A DNA stretch of 64,000 nt from Staphylococcus succinus. Lineage in GTDB: Bacteria > Bacillota > Bacilli > Staphylococcales > Staphylococcaceae. Where the stretch lies: positions 1,178,001 to 1,242,000 of the forward strand of contig NZ_CP118976.1 in NCBI RefSeq assembly GCF_029024945.1, read 5' to 3'. The first letter of the stretch is position 1. The number at the start of each line of letters is the position of its first letter. Positions 25,396-34,971 of the stretch are shown one piece after another. The notes under the pieces are model-generated. The model had not been told where the DNA came from, ran no database searches, and was given only the letters and a program-made list of their open reading frames with translations. The translations under genes and the position numbers were made by a program.

Positions 25396-27095
25396 TGCTG
25401 AAGTTTCACCAGAGACTCTTATTACTATTATGTACGATTGTTATTGTCAGCTTTTTAGCTTTAGGTACCATTATTACACATGTCATTTATAATACAGTGA
25501 CTATCAGTCAGCAAGGTGATTTAGAACATCGAGCAGATCATATCGTTAGTTTGTATAAACATGGTAAAAAATCTGAAATAAGAAATATCGCCAAAAATGA
25601 GAAATTAAGTGTAATGCTTAAAGAAAATAATGGTGTTTTATTTTCCACTCAAAAGGGAGTGCCGGTCAATAACAATATTAAAAATACAGCTAATCCTTCT
25701 AATCTCATTTATGATAAAGAGGGAAATGACCATCGATTTACATTTCGAACATCTATCGATGACACACATGTTTTCATAAGTGGCATCAATAATGATATCT
25801 TAAATTTACAAGTTCAGATATGGAAATACACAGCTTTAATTGGCTTATTTGTGCTCATCATTATTTTTTGTGTAGTTCGTAGTATTAATCGTACGTATAT
25901 AAGACCTATAAATGAAGTGACGTATGCTACAAATTTGTTGGCTGAGGGATATTACCATGTGAGAGTGCCTGAAAGTAACGTCAAGGAAACAAGAGAACTA
26001 TTTGTAACCACAAATGAGCTTGCACGTAAACTACAGTTACTGAATCATAAACAAAAATTACAGTCTAATCGCTTGAAAACAACAGTTGAAAATATACCGA
26101 GTTCTATTCTAATGATAGATAAGTATGGTGAAATCGTTGTGGCCAATAAAGCTTATTATGAAGTTTTTACGCCTGATGAAGCTGTTGAACATAAAAGTTA
26201 TGTTGATTTCATTGATGAAAAGATTCAAAAGCTAATTACAGAATCTTTCAAAATGGAAAAACCAATATATGATCAAATTGAAATAATGATAAATCAAGTA
26301 CATCAAAAGTATTTTGATACTGCATGTGTGCCAATTCTGTCTAAGACAAAGAAAAACTTATACGGAATGGTTATTGTTTTACATGATATTACTAATTTAA
26401 AGAAATTGGAAAACTTACGTAGAGAGTTTGTTGCGAATGTGTCTCATGAATTAAAAACACCAATTACATCAATTAAAGGGTTTGCTGAAACATTGTTAGA
26501 TGGTGCGAAAAATGATGAACAGACATTAAATGATTTCTTAAATATTATTTCTAAGGAATCCGATCGAATTGAAACATTAGTATTTGATTTGTTGGATTTA
26601 TCTCATGTAGAACAACAAACTGAAATAGAAACAGCGTACGTAAGTCTTTCTGAAATAGCTGAAACGACCATACAAAATTTATCAACGATTGCTGACAGTA
26701 AAGACATAACGATTGTCGATGAAATTCATCCTAATATTGTTATTGACGCCAATAAAGATAAAGTTGCACAAGTGGCATTAAACTTACTTTCTAATGCAAT
26801 TAGTTATTCAAAACCTTCGAGTAAAGTCATTGTTCGAGTATATAAAGAAGCTAATAAGAGAATGTTAGAAGTACAAGATTTTGGAATAGGTATAAGCGAA
26901 GAGGACCAAAAACATATTTTTGAACGATTTTATAGAGTAGATAAAGCCAGAAGTAGGGATTCTGGAGGTACTGGTTTAGGTTTATCTATTACTAAACACA
27001 TCATGGAAGCACATCATGGTAAAATAAACGTGTTTAGCCAGTCGAATGAAGGTTCTACGTTTAGAGTTACATTTTATGAGACAACTAAAATGTAG
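25395..27095 (+). CDS. phoR: Sensor histidine kinase PhoR
   Basis: Membrane kinase for PhoP, 566 residues. Order: TM1 (~8-30), an extracytoplasmic PAS-like domain (~31-145), TM2 (~147-166), HAMP (~168-220), a cytoplasmic PAS (~230-335), the dimerisation box with His351 (VSHELKTP), then the ATPase with an N box (NLLSNAISYS), G1 (DFGIGI) and G2 (GGTGLGLSI). Function in phosphate sensing is by orthology. A single-nucleotide overlap couples it to phoP. A strong terminator follows. Confidence 0.94.
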   Translation: MLKFHQRLLLLLCTIVIVSFLALGTIITHVIYNTVTISQQGDLEHRADHIVSLYKHGKKSEIRNIAKNEKLSVMLKENNGVLFSTQKGVPVNNNIKNTANPSNLIYDKEGNDHRFTFRTSIDDTHVFISGINNDILNLQVQIWKYTALIGLFVLIIIFCVVRSINRTYIRPINEVTYATNLLAEGYYHVRVPESNVKETRELFVTTNELARKLQLLNHKQKLQSNRLKTTVENIPSSILMIDKYGEIVVANKAYYEVFTPDEAVEHKSYVDFIDEKIQKLITESFKMEKPIYDQIEIMINQVHQKYFDTACVPILSKTKKNLYGMVIVLHDITNLKKLENLRREFVANVSHELKTPITSIKGFAETLLDGAKNDEQTLNDFLNIISKESDRIETLVFDLLDLSHVEQQTEIETAYVSLSEIAETTIQNLSTIADSKDITIVDEIHPNIVIDANKDKVAQVALNLLSNAISYSKPSSKVIVRVYKEANKRMLEVQDFGIGISEEDQKHIFERFYRVDKARSRDSGGTGLGLSITKHIMEAHHGKINVFSQSNEGSTFRVTFYETTKM

Positions 27096-27115
27096 TATAA
27101 TAAATTAACAGATGG

Positions 27116-27151
27116 TCGATCTAATTTCACAGTTGTGTAATTAGATCGACT
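27116..27151 (+). terminator. phoPR terminator
   Basis: GTCGATCTAATT and its exact complement, with an inner CAC/GTG pairing, followed by T5. Confidence 0.9.
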
Positions 27152-27278
27152 TTTTCATATGCCATCTAATGTAAATATGAATGAACATTGATAAACAATT
27201 ATTTTCATATAATGATATACGACGTATCGATACAGATGTAGTGATTATTTGTGATAAAATGAAATATAAATATGTGTT

Positions 27279-27294
27279 GGAGGTTAAACTATTG
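27279..27294 (+). promoter_or_regulatory. Ribosome binding site fixing the TTG start of polA
   Basis: GGAGG at 27279-27283, eight bases, then TTG. This decides the start against an upstream ATG that would add 37 residues. Confidence 0.85.
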
Positions 27295-29922
27295 AATAAA
27301 TTAATCTTAATTGATGGTAACAGCTTAAGTTTTAGAGCTTTTTATGCCTTACCATTATTACAAAATAAAGCAGGTATCCATACGAATGCAGTATATGGTT
27401 TTGCTATGCTACTTGAAAAAATTATAAAAGAAGAACAACCTACACATTTCTTAGTTGCATTTGATGCAGGAAAAACAACATTTAGACATGACACTTATGG
27501 TGAATATAAAGGTGGACGTCAGACAACACCACCAGAGTTAAGCGAACAATTCCCGTATGTTAGACAGTTATTAGATGCCTATCAAATCAAACGTTATGAA
27601 TTAGATAATTATGAAGCTGATGATATTATTGGTACTTTAAGTAAAGCAGCAAACGATGAACAATTCCAAACAATTATTGTCACTGGAGATCGTGATTTAA
27701 CACAATTAGCTACAGAAGATGTGACGATATATTATACGAAAAAAGGTGTTACAGATGTCGATCACTATACACCTCAATTTATTTCTGAGAAATATGATGG
27801 ATTAGTTCCTGAACAAATTATTGATATGAAAGGGCTAATGGGTGACACTTCAGATAATATTCCTGGTGTAGCTGGTGTCGGTGAAAAGACAGCTATAAAA
27901 TTATTGAAACAATTTACGACTGTAGAAAATGTTTATGAACATTTAGATGAAGTGTCTGGTAAGAAATTAAAAGAAAAACTTGAAAATAGTAAAGATGATG
28001 CGTTAATGAGTAAGAAACTCGCAACGATTAATTGCGAAAGCCCGATTGAAGTTTCTTTAAAAGATACTAAACTTCCAGAAAACCCAGATATTAGTGAAAA
28101 AATAGAATTATTTAAAAAATTAGAGTTCAAACAATTGTTAGACCAAATTGATATTAATGGAGATAATACTACTACCGAAGAAAAAGAGATGAATGTAACG
28201 ACTGATTTTACAAACATAGATTTTACAGATTTGAAATCTGCGATTGTACATTTTGAATTAGATGGCTCTAATTATTTAAAAGATGATATATTAAAATTTG
28301 CTTTGTATGATGGTATCCACCACGTTGTTATTGATGCTCAAGACATTCATAAGTATGAACAGCTTATTGAATGGTTGGAAAATGAGCAAACAGAAAAAAT
28401 AGTTTATGATGCAAAGAAATCATACGTGGTGGCACATAGATTGGATATTAATATAAAAAACATTGAATTTGATATCATGCTAGCAAGTTATATTATCGAT
28501 CCTTCTCGAAATATTGATGATGTGCATTCGGTGGTGACGAATTTTGGTCAACACTTTGTGCAACAAAGTGTTGCTGTATACGGTAAAGGCAAGAAGAGAC
28601 AAGTGCCTGAAGATGAAATACTCAATCATTACATTGCAACAATCATAGAAGCGATAAGTGAGTCGCAATCTATCATGAAAGATTACTTAGAAGAATACAA
28701 CCAAACGGATTTATTGTATGATTTAGAATTACCATTAGCACGTATTTTAAGTCAAATGGAAGAAATTGGTATTTACACAGATGCGAAAGATCTTCAAGAA
28801 ATGGAAAAAGAAATTCAAAGTAAATTAGATGTATTGGTAGATAACATTTATCAATCTGCTGGAGCATCATTTAATATTAACTCTCCTAAACAACTAGGCG
28901 TTGTCTTATTTGAAACGCTAGAGTTACCAGTGATAAAAAAGACGAAAACAGGCTATTCGACAGCAGTGGATGTTTTAGAACAGTTACAAGGTGAACATCC
29001 AATCATTGAATATATATTAGAATATCGTCAACTTGCTAAATTACAATCGACCTATGTAGAAGGTTTGCAAAAGGTTATAAGCAAAGATAATAGAATTCAT
29101 ACTCGGTTTAATCAAACGCTTGCGCAAACAGGTAGGTTATCTTCTATAGACCCAAACTTACAAAATATACCTATTCGCTTAGAAGAAGGTAGGAAAATTA
29201 GAAAAGCTTTTAAATCTACTGATGAAAATAACGTTATTTTCTCAGCCGACTATTCACAAATTGAATTAAGAGTATTGGCACATATTACGCAGGATGAAAG
29301 TATGAAACAAGCATTTATTAATGATGAAGATATTCATACCGCTACAGCAATGAAGGTGTTTGAAGTTCCTGCTAATGAAGTAGATAGTGTTATGCGTAGA
29401 CAAGCAAAAGCTGTTAACTTTGGAATTGTATATGGTATTAGTGATTACGGTTTGAGCCAAAGCTTAGGTATTACACGTAAGCAAGCGAAAAAATTTATTG
29501 ATGATTACTTAAATAGTTTCCCAGGCGTGAAACAATATATGGAAGATGTTGTAAAAGATTGTAAAGCTCAAGGTTATGTTGAAACACTATTACATCGTCG
29601 TAGATATATTCCTGATATCACAAGTAGAAACTTTAACTTAAGGGGTTTTGCAGAAAGAACAGCAATGAATACACCTATTCAAGGTAGTGCAGCAGATATT
29701 ATTAAATTAGCAATGGTTAACTTTGCAAACGAGGTTAAGCATACAGAATTCCATGCTAAGCTATTATTACAAGTACATGATGAATTAATATTTGAAATAC
29801 CTAAAGAAGAAGTAGAAGCGTTTGGAGAGTTCATAGAAGATATTATGGACAATGCGCTAAAATTAGATGTACCATTGAAAGTTGAGTCCAGTTATGGTCA
29901 AACTTGGTATGATGCAAAATAG
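27292..29922 (+). CDS. polA: DNA polymerase I
   Basis: Gap filling and RNA primer removal in replication and repair. The start is TTG at 27292 with GGAGG eight bases upstream; the in-frame ATG at 27181 has no SD. At 876 residues it has a 5' nuclease domain (1-290; LIDGNSLSFRAFYA, NYEADDIIGT, GDTSDNIPGVAGVG), a degenerate 3'-5' exonuclease domain (~310-470) and the polymerase. Polymerase motifs are A DYSQIELRVLAHI, B RRQAKAVNFGIVYG and C QVHDELIFE. Where active exonucleases have DTET, this has HFELDGSN, so proofreading is presumably absent, as in other low-GC Gram-positives. Confidence 0.96.
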   Translation: MNKLILIDGNSLSFRAFYALPLLQNKAGIHTNAVYGFAMLLEKIIKEEQPTHFLVAFDAGKTTFRHDTYGEYKGGRQTTPPELSEQFPYVRQLLDAYQIKRYELDNYEADDIIGTLSKAANDEQFQTIIVTGDRDLTQLATEDVTIYYTKKGVTDVDHYTPQFISEKYDGLVPEQIIDMKGLMGDTSDNIPGVAGVGEKTAIKLLKQFTTVENVYEHLDEVSGKKLKEKLENSKDDALMSKKLATINCESPIEVSLKDTKLPENPDISEKIELFKKLEFKQLLDQIDINGDNTTTEEKEMNVTTDFTNIDFTDLKSAIVHFELDGSNYLKDDILKFALYDGIHHVVIDAQDIHKYEQLIEWLENEQTEKIVYDAKKSYVVAHRLDINIKNIEFDIMLASYIIDPSRNIDDVHSVVTNFGQHFVQQSVAVYGKGKKRQVPEDEILNHYIATIIEAISESQSIMKDYLEEYNQTDLLYDLELPLARILSQMEEIGIYTDAKDLQEMEKEIQSKLDVLVDNIYQSAGASFNINSPKQLGVVLFETLELPVIKKTKTGYSTAVDVLEQLQGEHPIIEYILEYRQLAKLQSTYVEGLQKVISKDNRIHTRFNQTLAQTGRLSSIDPNLQNIPIRLEEGRKIRKAFKSTDENNVIFSADYSQIELRVLAHITQDESMKQAFINDEDIHTATAMKVFEVPANEVDSVMRRQAKAVNFGIVYGISDYGLSQSLGITRKQAKKFIDDYLNSFPGVKQYMEDVVKDCKAQGYVETLLHRRRYIPDITSRNFNLRGFAERTAMNTPIQGSAADIIKLAMVNFANEVKHTEFHAKLLLQVHDELIFEIPKEEVEAFGEFIEDIMDNALKLDVPLKVESSYGQTWYDAK

Positions 29923-29937
29923 AAAGAAGGTATAAGT

Positions 29938-30810
29938 GTGCCTGAATTACCAGAAGTAGAACATGTTAAAAGAGGCATTCAACCGTTTGTTCAAGGTCAA
30001 ACAATTGAATCAGTAGTCTTTTCCGATAAAGTGAAAGAAGGAAAAGCAGCTAATAAAGAAACAATTATTAAAGGTTTAGCGTTAGATACATTTCAACATC
30101 TTACAGAAGATTTTGTAATAAAGGATATAGAAAGAAGAAGCAAGTATATTGTTTTCTACTTACAACATGGAGACGAAGAAAGGATTTTAATCAGTCATTT
30201 AGGGATGGCTGGTGGTTTCTTTGTGGTTGACAGCATAGAGGATATTAGTGTGCCAAATTACCGTAAACACTGGCATGTTATTTTTAAATTAAATAACGGA
30301 AAATTACTTGTTTACTCTGATATACGAAGATTTGGAGAAATAAGAAATGTGCCTTCATTTGAGGCATATCCCTCATTTTTAGAAATTGCGCCAGAACCAT
30401 TTACTGAAGCAGCTATGCCTCATTATTTATCTTGGTTTGGCAAAAAACTATATCAAAATAAACCAATTAAACAAATGATTTTAGATCATAGAGTGATATC
30501 GGGTTGTGGGAATATATATGCATGTGAAGCCCTATTTAGAGCGGATATTCATCCTGCTAGACTATCCAAAGATTTGAAACATCAAGAGCGAGAAATGTTA
30601 TTTTATTATGTTCGAGAAGTACTTGAAGCGGGTATAAAATACGGTGGCACAAGCATATCTGATTATCTACATGCGGATGGTAGTAAAGGATCTATGCAAT
30701 TGCATTTGAATGTATATAAACAAAAGGTATGTAAAGTTTGTGGAAATGATATTGAAACACAAGTAATTGCTACAAGAAATAGTCATTTCTGCGCTACATG
30801 TCAAAAATAA
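29938..30810 (+). CDS. mutM: Formamidopyrimidine-DNA glycosylase
   Basis: Excises 8-oxoguanine and formamidopyrimidines from DNA and nicks the abasic site. At 290 residues it keeps the invariant N-terminal PELPEVE (catalytic Pro2 and Glu3 after Met removal), a conserved Lys in RRSKYIVF, the Asn/Arg loop ISGCGNIYA (~183) and the C-terminal zinc finger C-x2-C-x16-C-x2-C. The start is GTG with GAAGG upstream; the family N-terminus fixes it. It is 15 bases after polA and 16 before coaE, forming a repair operon. Confidence 0.96.
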   Translation: MPELPEVEHVKRGIQPFVQGQTIESVVFSDKVKEGKAANKETIIKGLALDTFQHLTEDFVIKDIERRSKYIVFYLQHGDEERILISHLGMAGGFFVVDSIEDISVPNYRKHWHVIFKLNNGKLLVYSDIRRFGEIRNVPSFEAYPSFLEIAPEPFTEAAMPHYLSWFGKKLYQNKPIKQMILDHRVISGCGNIYACEALFRADIHPARLSKDLKHQEREMLFYYVREVLEAGIKYGGTSISDYLHADGSKGSMQLHLNVYKQKVCKVCGNDIETQVIATRNSHFCATCQK

Positions 30811-30826
30811 AGGATGAGTGAAAATT

Positions 30827-31453
30827 ATGCCAAAAGTTATAGGACTAACTGGTGGTATCGCATCAGGTAAATCAACTGTATCTGAATTGTTAACAGCACA
30901 TGGCTTCAAAGTAGTTGATGCAGATGTTGCAGCACGACAAGCGGTAGCAAAAGGTACGAAAGGTTTAGAACAGGTGAAAGCTGTATTTGGTGAAGCAGCG
31001 ATTGATAAAGATGGAAATATGGATCGTGCGTATGTAGGAGACGTTATTTTTAACCATCCGGAAAAAAGATTAGAGTTAAATGAAATCGTACATCCAATTG
31101 TCAATGATATCATGCAACAAGAAAAAGAAGATTACCTCAAACAAGGTTTTAATGTGATTATGGATATTCCATTATTATTTGAAAATGAATTGCAAGATAC
31201 GGTCGATGAAGTATGGTTAGTCTATACTTCTGAAAGTATTCAAATTGAAAGATTGATGGAACGAAATGATTTATCTATGGAAGACGCTAAAGCACGTGTA
31301 TATAGTCAAATATCCATTGATAAAAAACGCAGAATGGCTGACCATGAGATAGATAATCGTGATACAAAATTAGAACTAAAGCAAAATTTAGAACAGTTAC
31401 TAGTTGAAGAAGGTTACATTGATAATGATACGGATACCGAGGAAGTAGAGTAA
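30827..31453 (+). CDS. coaE: Dephospho-CoA kinase
   Basis: Last step of coenzyme A synthesis: ATP-dependent 3'-phosphorylation of dephospho-CoA. At 208 residues it has the P-loop LTGGIASGKST (~7-17), the lid and CoA site around IVHPIV (~88) and MDIPLLFEN (~112). A GTG at 30818 is in frame, but the ATG at 30827 matches the family N-terminus and has AAAGGATGA at better spacing. Last gene of the polA-mutM-coaE unit; a strong terminator follows. Confidence 0.95.
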   Translation: MPKVIGLTGGIASGKSTVSELLTAHGFKVVDADVAARQAVAKGTKGLEQVKAVFGEAAIDKDGNMDRAYVGDVIFNHPEKRLELNEIVHPIVNDIMQQEKEDYLKQGFNVIMDIPLLFENELQDTVDEVWLVYTSESIQIERLMERNDLSMEDAKARVYSQISIDKKRRMADHEIDNRDTKLELKQNLEQLLVEEGYIDNDTDTEEVE

Positions 31454-31535
31454 GTTTGAATATAACGATAACCTCAACTTCATGATTAGTATTTTCTATA
31501 AATATAATTAAACAATCTAGTCATTGACTTAATTA

Positions 31536-31578
31536 CACAAGCCCATTCCATTTGCGTCTGCATTGGAGTGGGCTTGTG
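31536..31578 (+). terminator. polA-mutM-coaE terminator
   Basis: CACAAGCCCATTCCA pairs with TGGAGTGGGCTTGTG (one G-U) with a further TGC/GCA inside, followed by T8 after two bases. Confidence 0.92.
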
Positions 31579-31671
31579 ATTTTTTTTCTGTAAATCGGTG
31601 AGGGAAGCAAAGTTAGAAATGTATGGTGACTCAGGATATTTCGGTTGAAAAAGAAAAAGTGAATAACGTTT

Positions 31672-31686
31672 GAGAAAACGCTTTCT
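31672..31686 (+). promoter_or_regulatory. cre-like CcpA site over the gapB -35
   Basis: The core AGAAAACGCTTTCT is almost a perfect palindrome and resembles the strong cre form TGAAARCGYTTTCW. Against the looser WTGNAANCGNWNNCW it has two mismatches at the left end. It covers the weak -35 region of gapB. Confidence 0.6.
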
Positions 31687-31709
31687 TAATCTGCGATTTA
31701 TGTTATACT
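31682..31709 (+). promoter_or_regulatory. gapB promoter with extended -10
   Basis: TGTTATACT (31701-31709) is an extended -10. The -35 (about TTTCTT at 31682-31687) is poor. The start codon is 41 bases downstream of the -10. Confidence 0.65.
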
Positions 31710-31730
31710 ATTTTCATAAAGTATAACACA
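31699..31730 (+). promoter_or_regulatory. Paired CcpN-type operators at gapB
   Basis: TATGTTATACT (31699-31709) and, on the other strand, TGTGTTATACT (31720-31730) both fit TRTGHYATAYW, the CcpN operator motif as I recall it. They form an inverted repeat with a ten-base gap. One covers the -10, the other the start of transcription. CcpN represses gapB and pckA in Bacillus on glucose. No ccpN gene is in this window. Confidence 0.65.
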
Positions 31731-31750
31731 TAGACAAGGGGTGCTTTCAA

Positions 31751-32776
31751 ATGACGACAAATATTGCAATTAATGGCATGGGAAGAATAGGTAGAATGGT
31801 ATTGAGAATCGCGCTGAAAAATGAAGATTTAAATGTAGTAGCGATTAATGCGAGTTATCCACCTGAAACCATTGCCCATCTTATTAATTATGATACTACG
31901 CATGGTGCATACGATTTAAAAGTAGAACCCACTGAAAATGGTATCAAAGTTAATCAACAAGAAATAAAATTAGTATCTGACAGAAATCCAGAACATTTAC
32001 CATGGCAATCGCTAGGGATAGATGTAGTAATTGAAGCGACAGGTAAATTTAATCATGGAGATAAAGCTGAAGCACACATTGCAGCAGGTGCTAAAAAAGT
32101 ATTGTTAACTGGGCCATCTAAGGGTGGACATGTACAAATGATAGTGAAAGGAGTTAATGATGATCGTTTAGATATAGAAAATTATGATATTTTTAGTAAT
32201 GCGTCATGTACTACCAATTGTATAGGACCAGTTGCTAAAGTATTAAATGATCGATTTGGTATTCAAAACGGTTTGATGACTACAGTACATGCGATTACAA
32301 ATGATCAAAATAATATAGATAACCCACATAAAGATTTGAGACGTGCGCGTTCTTGTAATGAAAGCATTATACCAACTTCCACTGGCGCAGCGAAAGCCCT
32401 TAAAGAAGTGTTGCCGGAGTTAGAAGGCAAATTGCATGGTATGGCATTACGTGTACCAACTAAAAATGTGTCGTTAGTTGATTTAGTGGTTGATTTAGAT
32501 ACAGATGTTACAGTGGATCAAGTTAATCAAGCGTTTAAAGACCACGACTTAAACGGAGTTATTTCCACAGAAGATGCACCGCTTGTATCGATGGATTATA
32601 ACACAAACCCTCATTCAGCTATCATTGATACACAAAGTACAATGGTAATGGGAGAAAACAAAGTGAAGATTATCGCTTGGTACGATAATGAATGGGGTTA
32701 CTCTAATAGAGTAGTAGAAGTGGCAGCATATATTGGACAATTATTGAAAAATGATATTGCAGCTGTAGTAAATTAA
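31751..32776 (+). CDS. gapB: Glyceraldehyde-3-phosphate dehydrogenase, gluconeogenic (GapB)
   Basis: Oxidoreduction between glyceraldehyde 3-phosphate and 1,3-bisphosphoglycerate. This 341-residue paralogue is the gluconeogenic, usually NADP-using form by orthology. N-terminal NAD(P) turn INGMGRIGR, active-site Cys153 in ASCTTNC and the C-terminal WYDNEWGYS are present. Near residue 34 it has NASYPPETI, where glycolytic enzymes have an NAD-specific Asp, which fits NADP use. AAGGGG precedes the ATG. The promoter carries CcpN and CcpA sites, matching a role opposite to the pfkA-pyk unit. Confidence 0.94.
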   Translation: MTTNIAINGMGRIGRMVLRIALKNEDLNVVAINASYPPETIAHLINYDTTHGAYDLKVEPTENGIKVNQQEIKLVSDRNPEHLPWQSLGIDVVIEATGKFNHGDKAEAHIAAGAKKVLLTGPSKGGHVQMIVKGVNDDRLDIENYDIFSNASCTTNCIGPVAKVLNDRFGIQNGLMTTVHAITNDQNNIDNPHKDLRRARSCNESIIPTSTGAAKALKEVLPELEGKLHGMALRVPTKNVSLVDLVVDLDTDVTVDQVNQAFKDHDLNGVISTEDAPLVSMDYNTNPHSAIIDTQSTMVMGENKVKIIAWYDNEWGYSNRVVEVAAYIGQLLKNDIAAVVN

Positions 32777-33117
32777 CTTGTTTGAATGTCAAAAGATACT
32801 ATAAGAATTGTAGTGATATATAAAATAATCTAAATAGTTACTCCTTTTAAAGCGTTACGTTACTTCGTAAAGTGTTAAAAGGAGTGTTTTTTATGAAATA
32901 AAGATAACTGATAGTGATGATAACAATAAAGAGCAGTTCTTGTATCTTCGTAGATAATCCACAAATATTAAAATTAAAATTTTAGATGTTAACGTTTGTA
33001 TAATCATTTTGCTTTTATGTATTCGTTGTATAAGTAAAATGTGTAATAGGCATTCTTTTGTGACGTACATATTTATAGTATAATGGAATATAATCAAATT
33101 GAGAGGGTGATAATTCG
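32777..33117 (+). promoter_or_regulatory. gapB-nrdR intergenic region
   Basis: 341 bases. It holds the gapB terminator and then an AT-rich stretch with TATAAT elements at 33079-33084 and 33089-33094 ahead of nrdR; no matching -35 is evident. No convincing small gene was seen. Confidence 0.5.
32840..32885 (+). terminator. gapB terminator
   Basis: ACTCCTTTTAA pairs with TTAAAAGGAGT, with an inner TTACG/CGTAA pairing, followed by GTTTTTT. Confidence 0.88.
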
Positions 33118-33588
33118 ATGAAATGCCCGAAATGTAATTCGACTCATTCTCGTGTTGTAGACTCTAGACATGCAGATGAAGTTAATGCGATTCGACGTAG
33201 AAGAGAATGTGAAAAGTGTGAGACGAGATTCACAACTTTTGAACATATAGAAAAAAGACCGCTAATTGTAGTCAAAAAAGATGGTACAAGGGAACAATTT
33301 TTACGTGAAAAAATATTAAACGGTTTAGTACGCTCATGTGAAAAAAGACCTGTACGATATGAACAATTAGAAGAAATTACGAATAATGTTGAATGGAAGT
33401 TGCGCGACGATGGGCACGCTGAAATTTCATCAAGAGAAATAGGAGAACATGTCATGAACTTACTCATGCATGTAGACCAAGTATCCTATGTAAGATTTGC
33501 ATCTGTGTACAAAGAATTTAAAGATGTTGATCAATTACTACAATCGATGCAAGGTATCTTAGCCGAAAATAAACGGAGTGATTCATAG
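33118..33588 (+). CDS. nrdR: Transcriptional repressor NrdR
   Basis: Zinc-ribbon and ATP-cone repressor of ribonucleotide reductase genes. At 156 residues it has the four zinc Cys (C3, C6, C31, C34), the basic RRRRE segment and an ATP-cone domain (~49-139) that senses ATP/dATP. GAGAGGGTG precedes the ATG. The stop TAG is directly followed by the dnaB ATG, so dNTP control and replication initiation genes are in one operon nrdR-dnaB-dnaI, the usual staphylococcal order. Confidence 0.96.
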   Translation: MKCPKCNSTHSRVVDSRHADEVNAIRRRRECEKCETRFTTFEHIEKRPLIVVKKDGTREQFLREKILNGLVRSCEKRPVRYEQLEEITNNVEWKLRDDGHAEISSREIGEHVMNLLMHVDQVSYVRFASVYKEFKDVDQLLQSMQGILAENKRSDS

Positions 33589-34971
33589 ATGGCTTTACAA
33601 TCATATGATTATGGTTTACGACCGCACGACAATTTCACAGTTATACGGCATTTTCACATAAATCATAGTCATTTAGAAATTTTAAATCGTTTGTATACGC
33701 CGATGATAGGATCAAGTGCGATTGGCTTATATCATTACTTAGATCAATTTGTTGAATTTAAGACAGATTCAGTGCTCACACATTACATTATCATGAGTGA
33801 ATTAAAAATAAATCTTTTAGATTTTAGAAAAAATATGGATTTACTAGAAGGTATCGGTTTAGTTAAATCGTTCGTAAAGCATGATGCACAACATTCTTCG
33901 TTTGTATATCAACTGATACAACCGCCTTCCGCAAAGCAATTCTTCTCAGATCCAATGTTATCCGTGTATCTTTTTAGTGAAGTGAGTAAACAACGTTATC
34001 AACAATTAAAACAACATTTTGAAGATAAAGATCAATTAGATATGACACTATTTCAAGATGTGACACGCCAATTTACAGATGTTTTTAAAATTCCTAATCA
34101 AGAACTACAGAGTGATACTAGCTACATTCAGAGTGAAGAAACATATGAAGGATTAAATTTATCACGTGTGAAGTTTGATTTTGAAACACTTTATGATCTA
34201 TTACAATCACACTTTGTGAGTACGAAAATCATCGATAAAGAAGCGAAAGCGTTAATCATACAAATTGCTACATTATATGGTTTAACTGCTGAATCAATGA
34301 AACGTATTATATTGAAATCTATTACGAGCGCTCAAGAGCTATCATTTGAAGAATTAAGAAAGCATGCAAGAACATTTTATTTGATAGAACATGAACAACA
34401 GTTGCCTAAATTACAAGTTAAATCCGAGTCAGCTCAGTCTCATTCATCTGAGACTCTTACTAAGGATAAACAAAGTGAATCAAGTCATTGGTTAGAACAA
34501 TTAGAAGAAACAAGTCCAATAGATATGTTGGCGTCTTGGTCAGAATCTGAACCTACACCACAACAAAAGTATATGATTGAAGAATTAGTGGAACGTGAAC
34601 AGTTATCGTTTGGTGTGATTAATATTTTATTACAATTTGTTATGTTGAAAGAAGATATGAAACTGCCGAAAACCTATATACTTGAAATTGCATCCAATTG
34701 GAAGAAAAAGGGAATAAAGACAGCAGAAGAAGCATATAACTATGCGTTGAAGGTAAGTCAACCTAAAGATGAACATAAACCAAGCAAACCATATTATAAA
34801 CAAAAGCAATTAGCTTCAAGAGAAATGACGCCTAAATGGTTAGAAGAACGAGATAATACAAATCAAAATGACAAATCTATGAATCAAACTGAAGATGATG
34901 AAAAGTTGAAAAGCGATAGAGAAGCATTTTTAAATCAATTAAAAACAAGATGGAAGGAGGATACTGAATGA
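33589..34971 (+). CDS. dnaB: Replication initiation and membrane attachment protein DnaB (helicase loader)
   Basis: Gram-positive DnaB, unrelated to the E. coli helicase of that name. It acts with DnaD and DnaI to load the replicative helicase at oriC. At 460 residues it shows an N-terminal winged-helix region (YGLRPHDNF ... LNRLYTPMIG), a DnaB/DnaD C-terminal DDBH2-type domain (~310-400) and a charged, low-complexity tail. An acidic linker lies near 270-300. It starts directly at the nrdR stop codon with GGAG upstream, and overlaps dnaI by four bases. Confidence 0.93.
   Translation: MALQSYDYGLRPHDNFTVIRHFHINHSHLEILNRLYTPMIGSSAIGLYHYLDQFVEFKTDSVLTHYIIMSELKINLLDFRKNMDLLEGIGLVKSFVKHDAQHSSFVYQLIQPPSAKQFFSDPMLSVYLFSEVSKQRYQQLKQHFEDKDQLDMTLFQDVTRQFTDVFKIPNQELQSDTSYIQSEETYEGLNLSRVKFDFETLYDLLQSHFVSTKIIDKEAKALIIQIATLYGLTAESMKRIILKSITSAQELSFEELRKHARTFYLIEHEQQLPKLQVKSESAQSHSSETLTKDKQSESSHWLEQLEETSPIDMLASWSESEPTPQQKYMIEELVEREQLSFGVINILLQFVMLKEDMKLPKTYILEIASNWKKKGIKTAEEAYNYALKVSQPKDEHKPSKPYYKQKQLASREMTPKWLEERDNTNQNDKSMNQTEDDEKLKSDREAFLNQLKTRWKEDTE

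Noticed and set aside
27181..27291. N-terminal extension of PolA from the ATG at 27181
   Set aside because: No Shine-Dalgarno; the 37 extra residues are unlike PolA; GGAGG is placed for the TTG at 27292.
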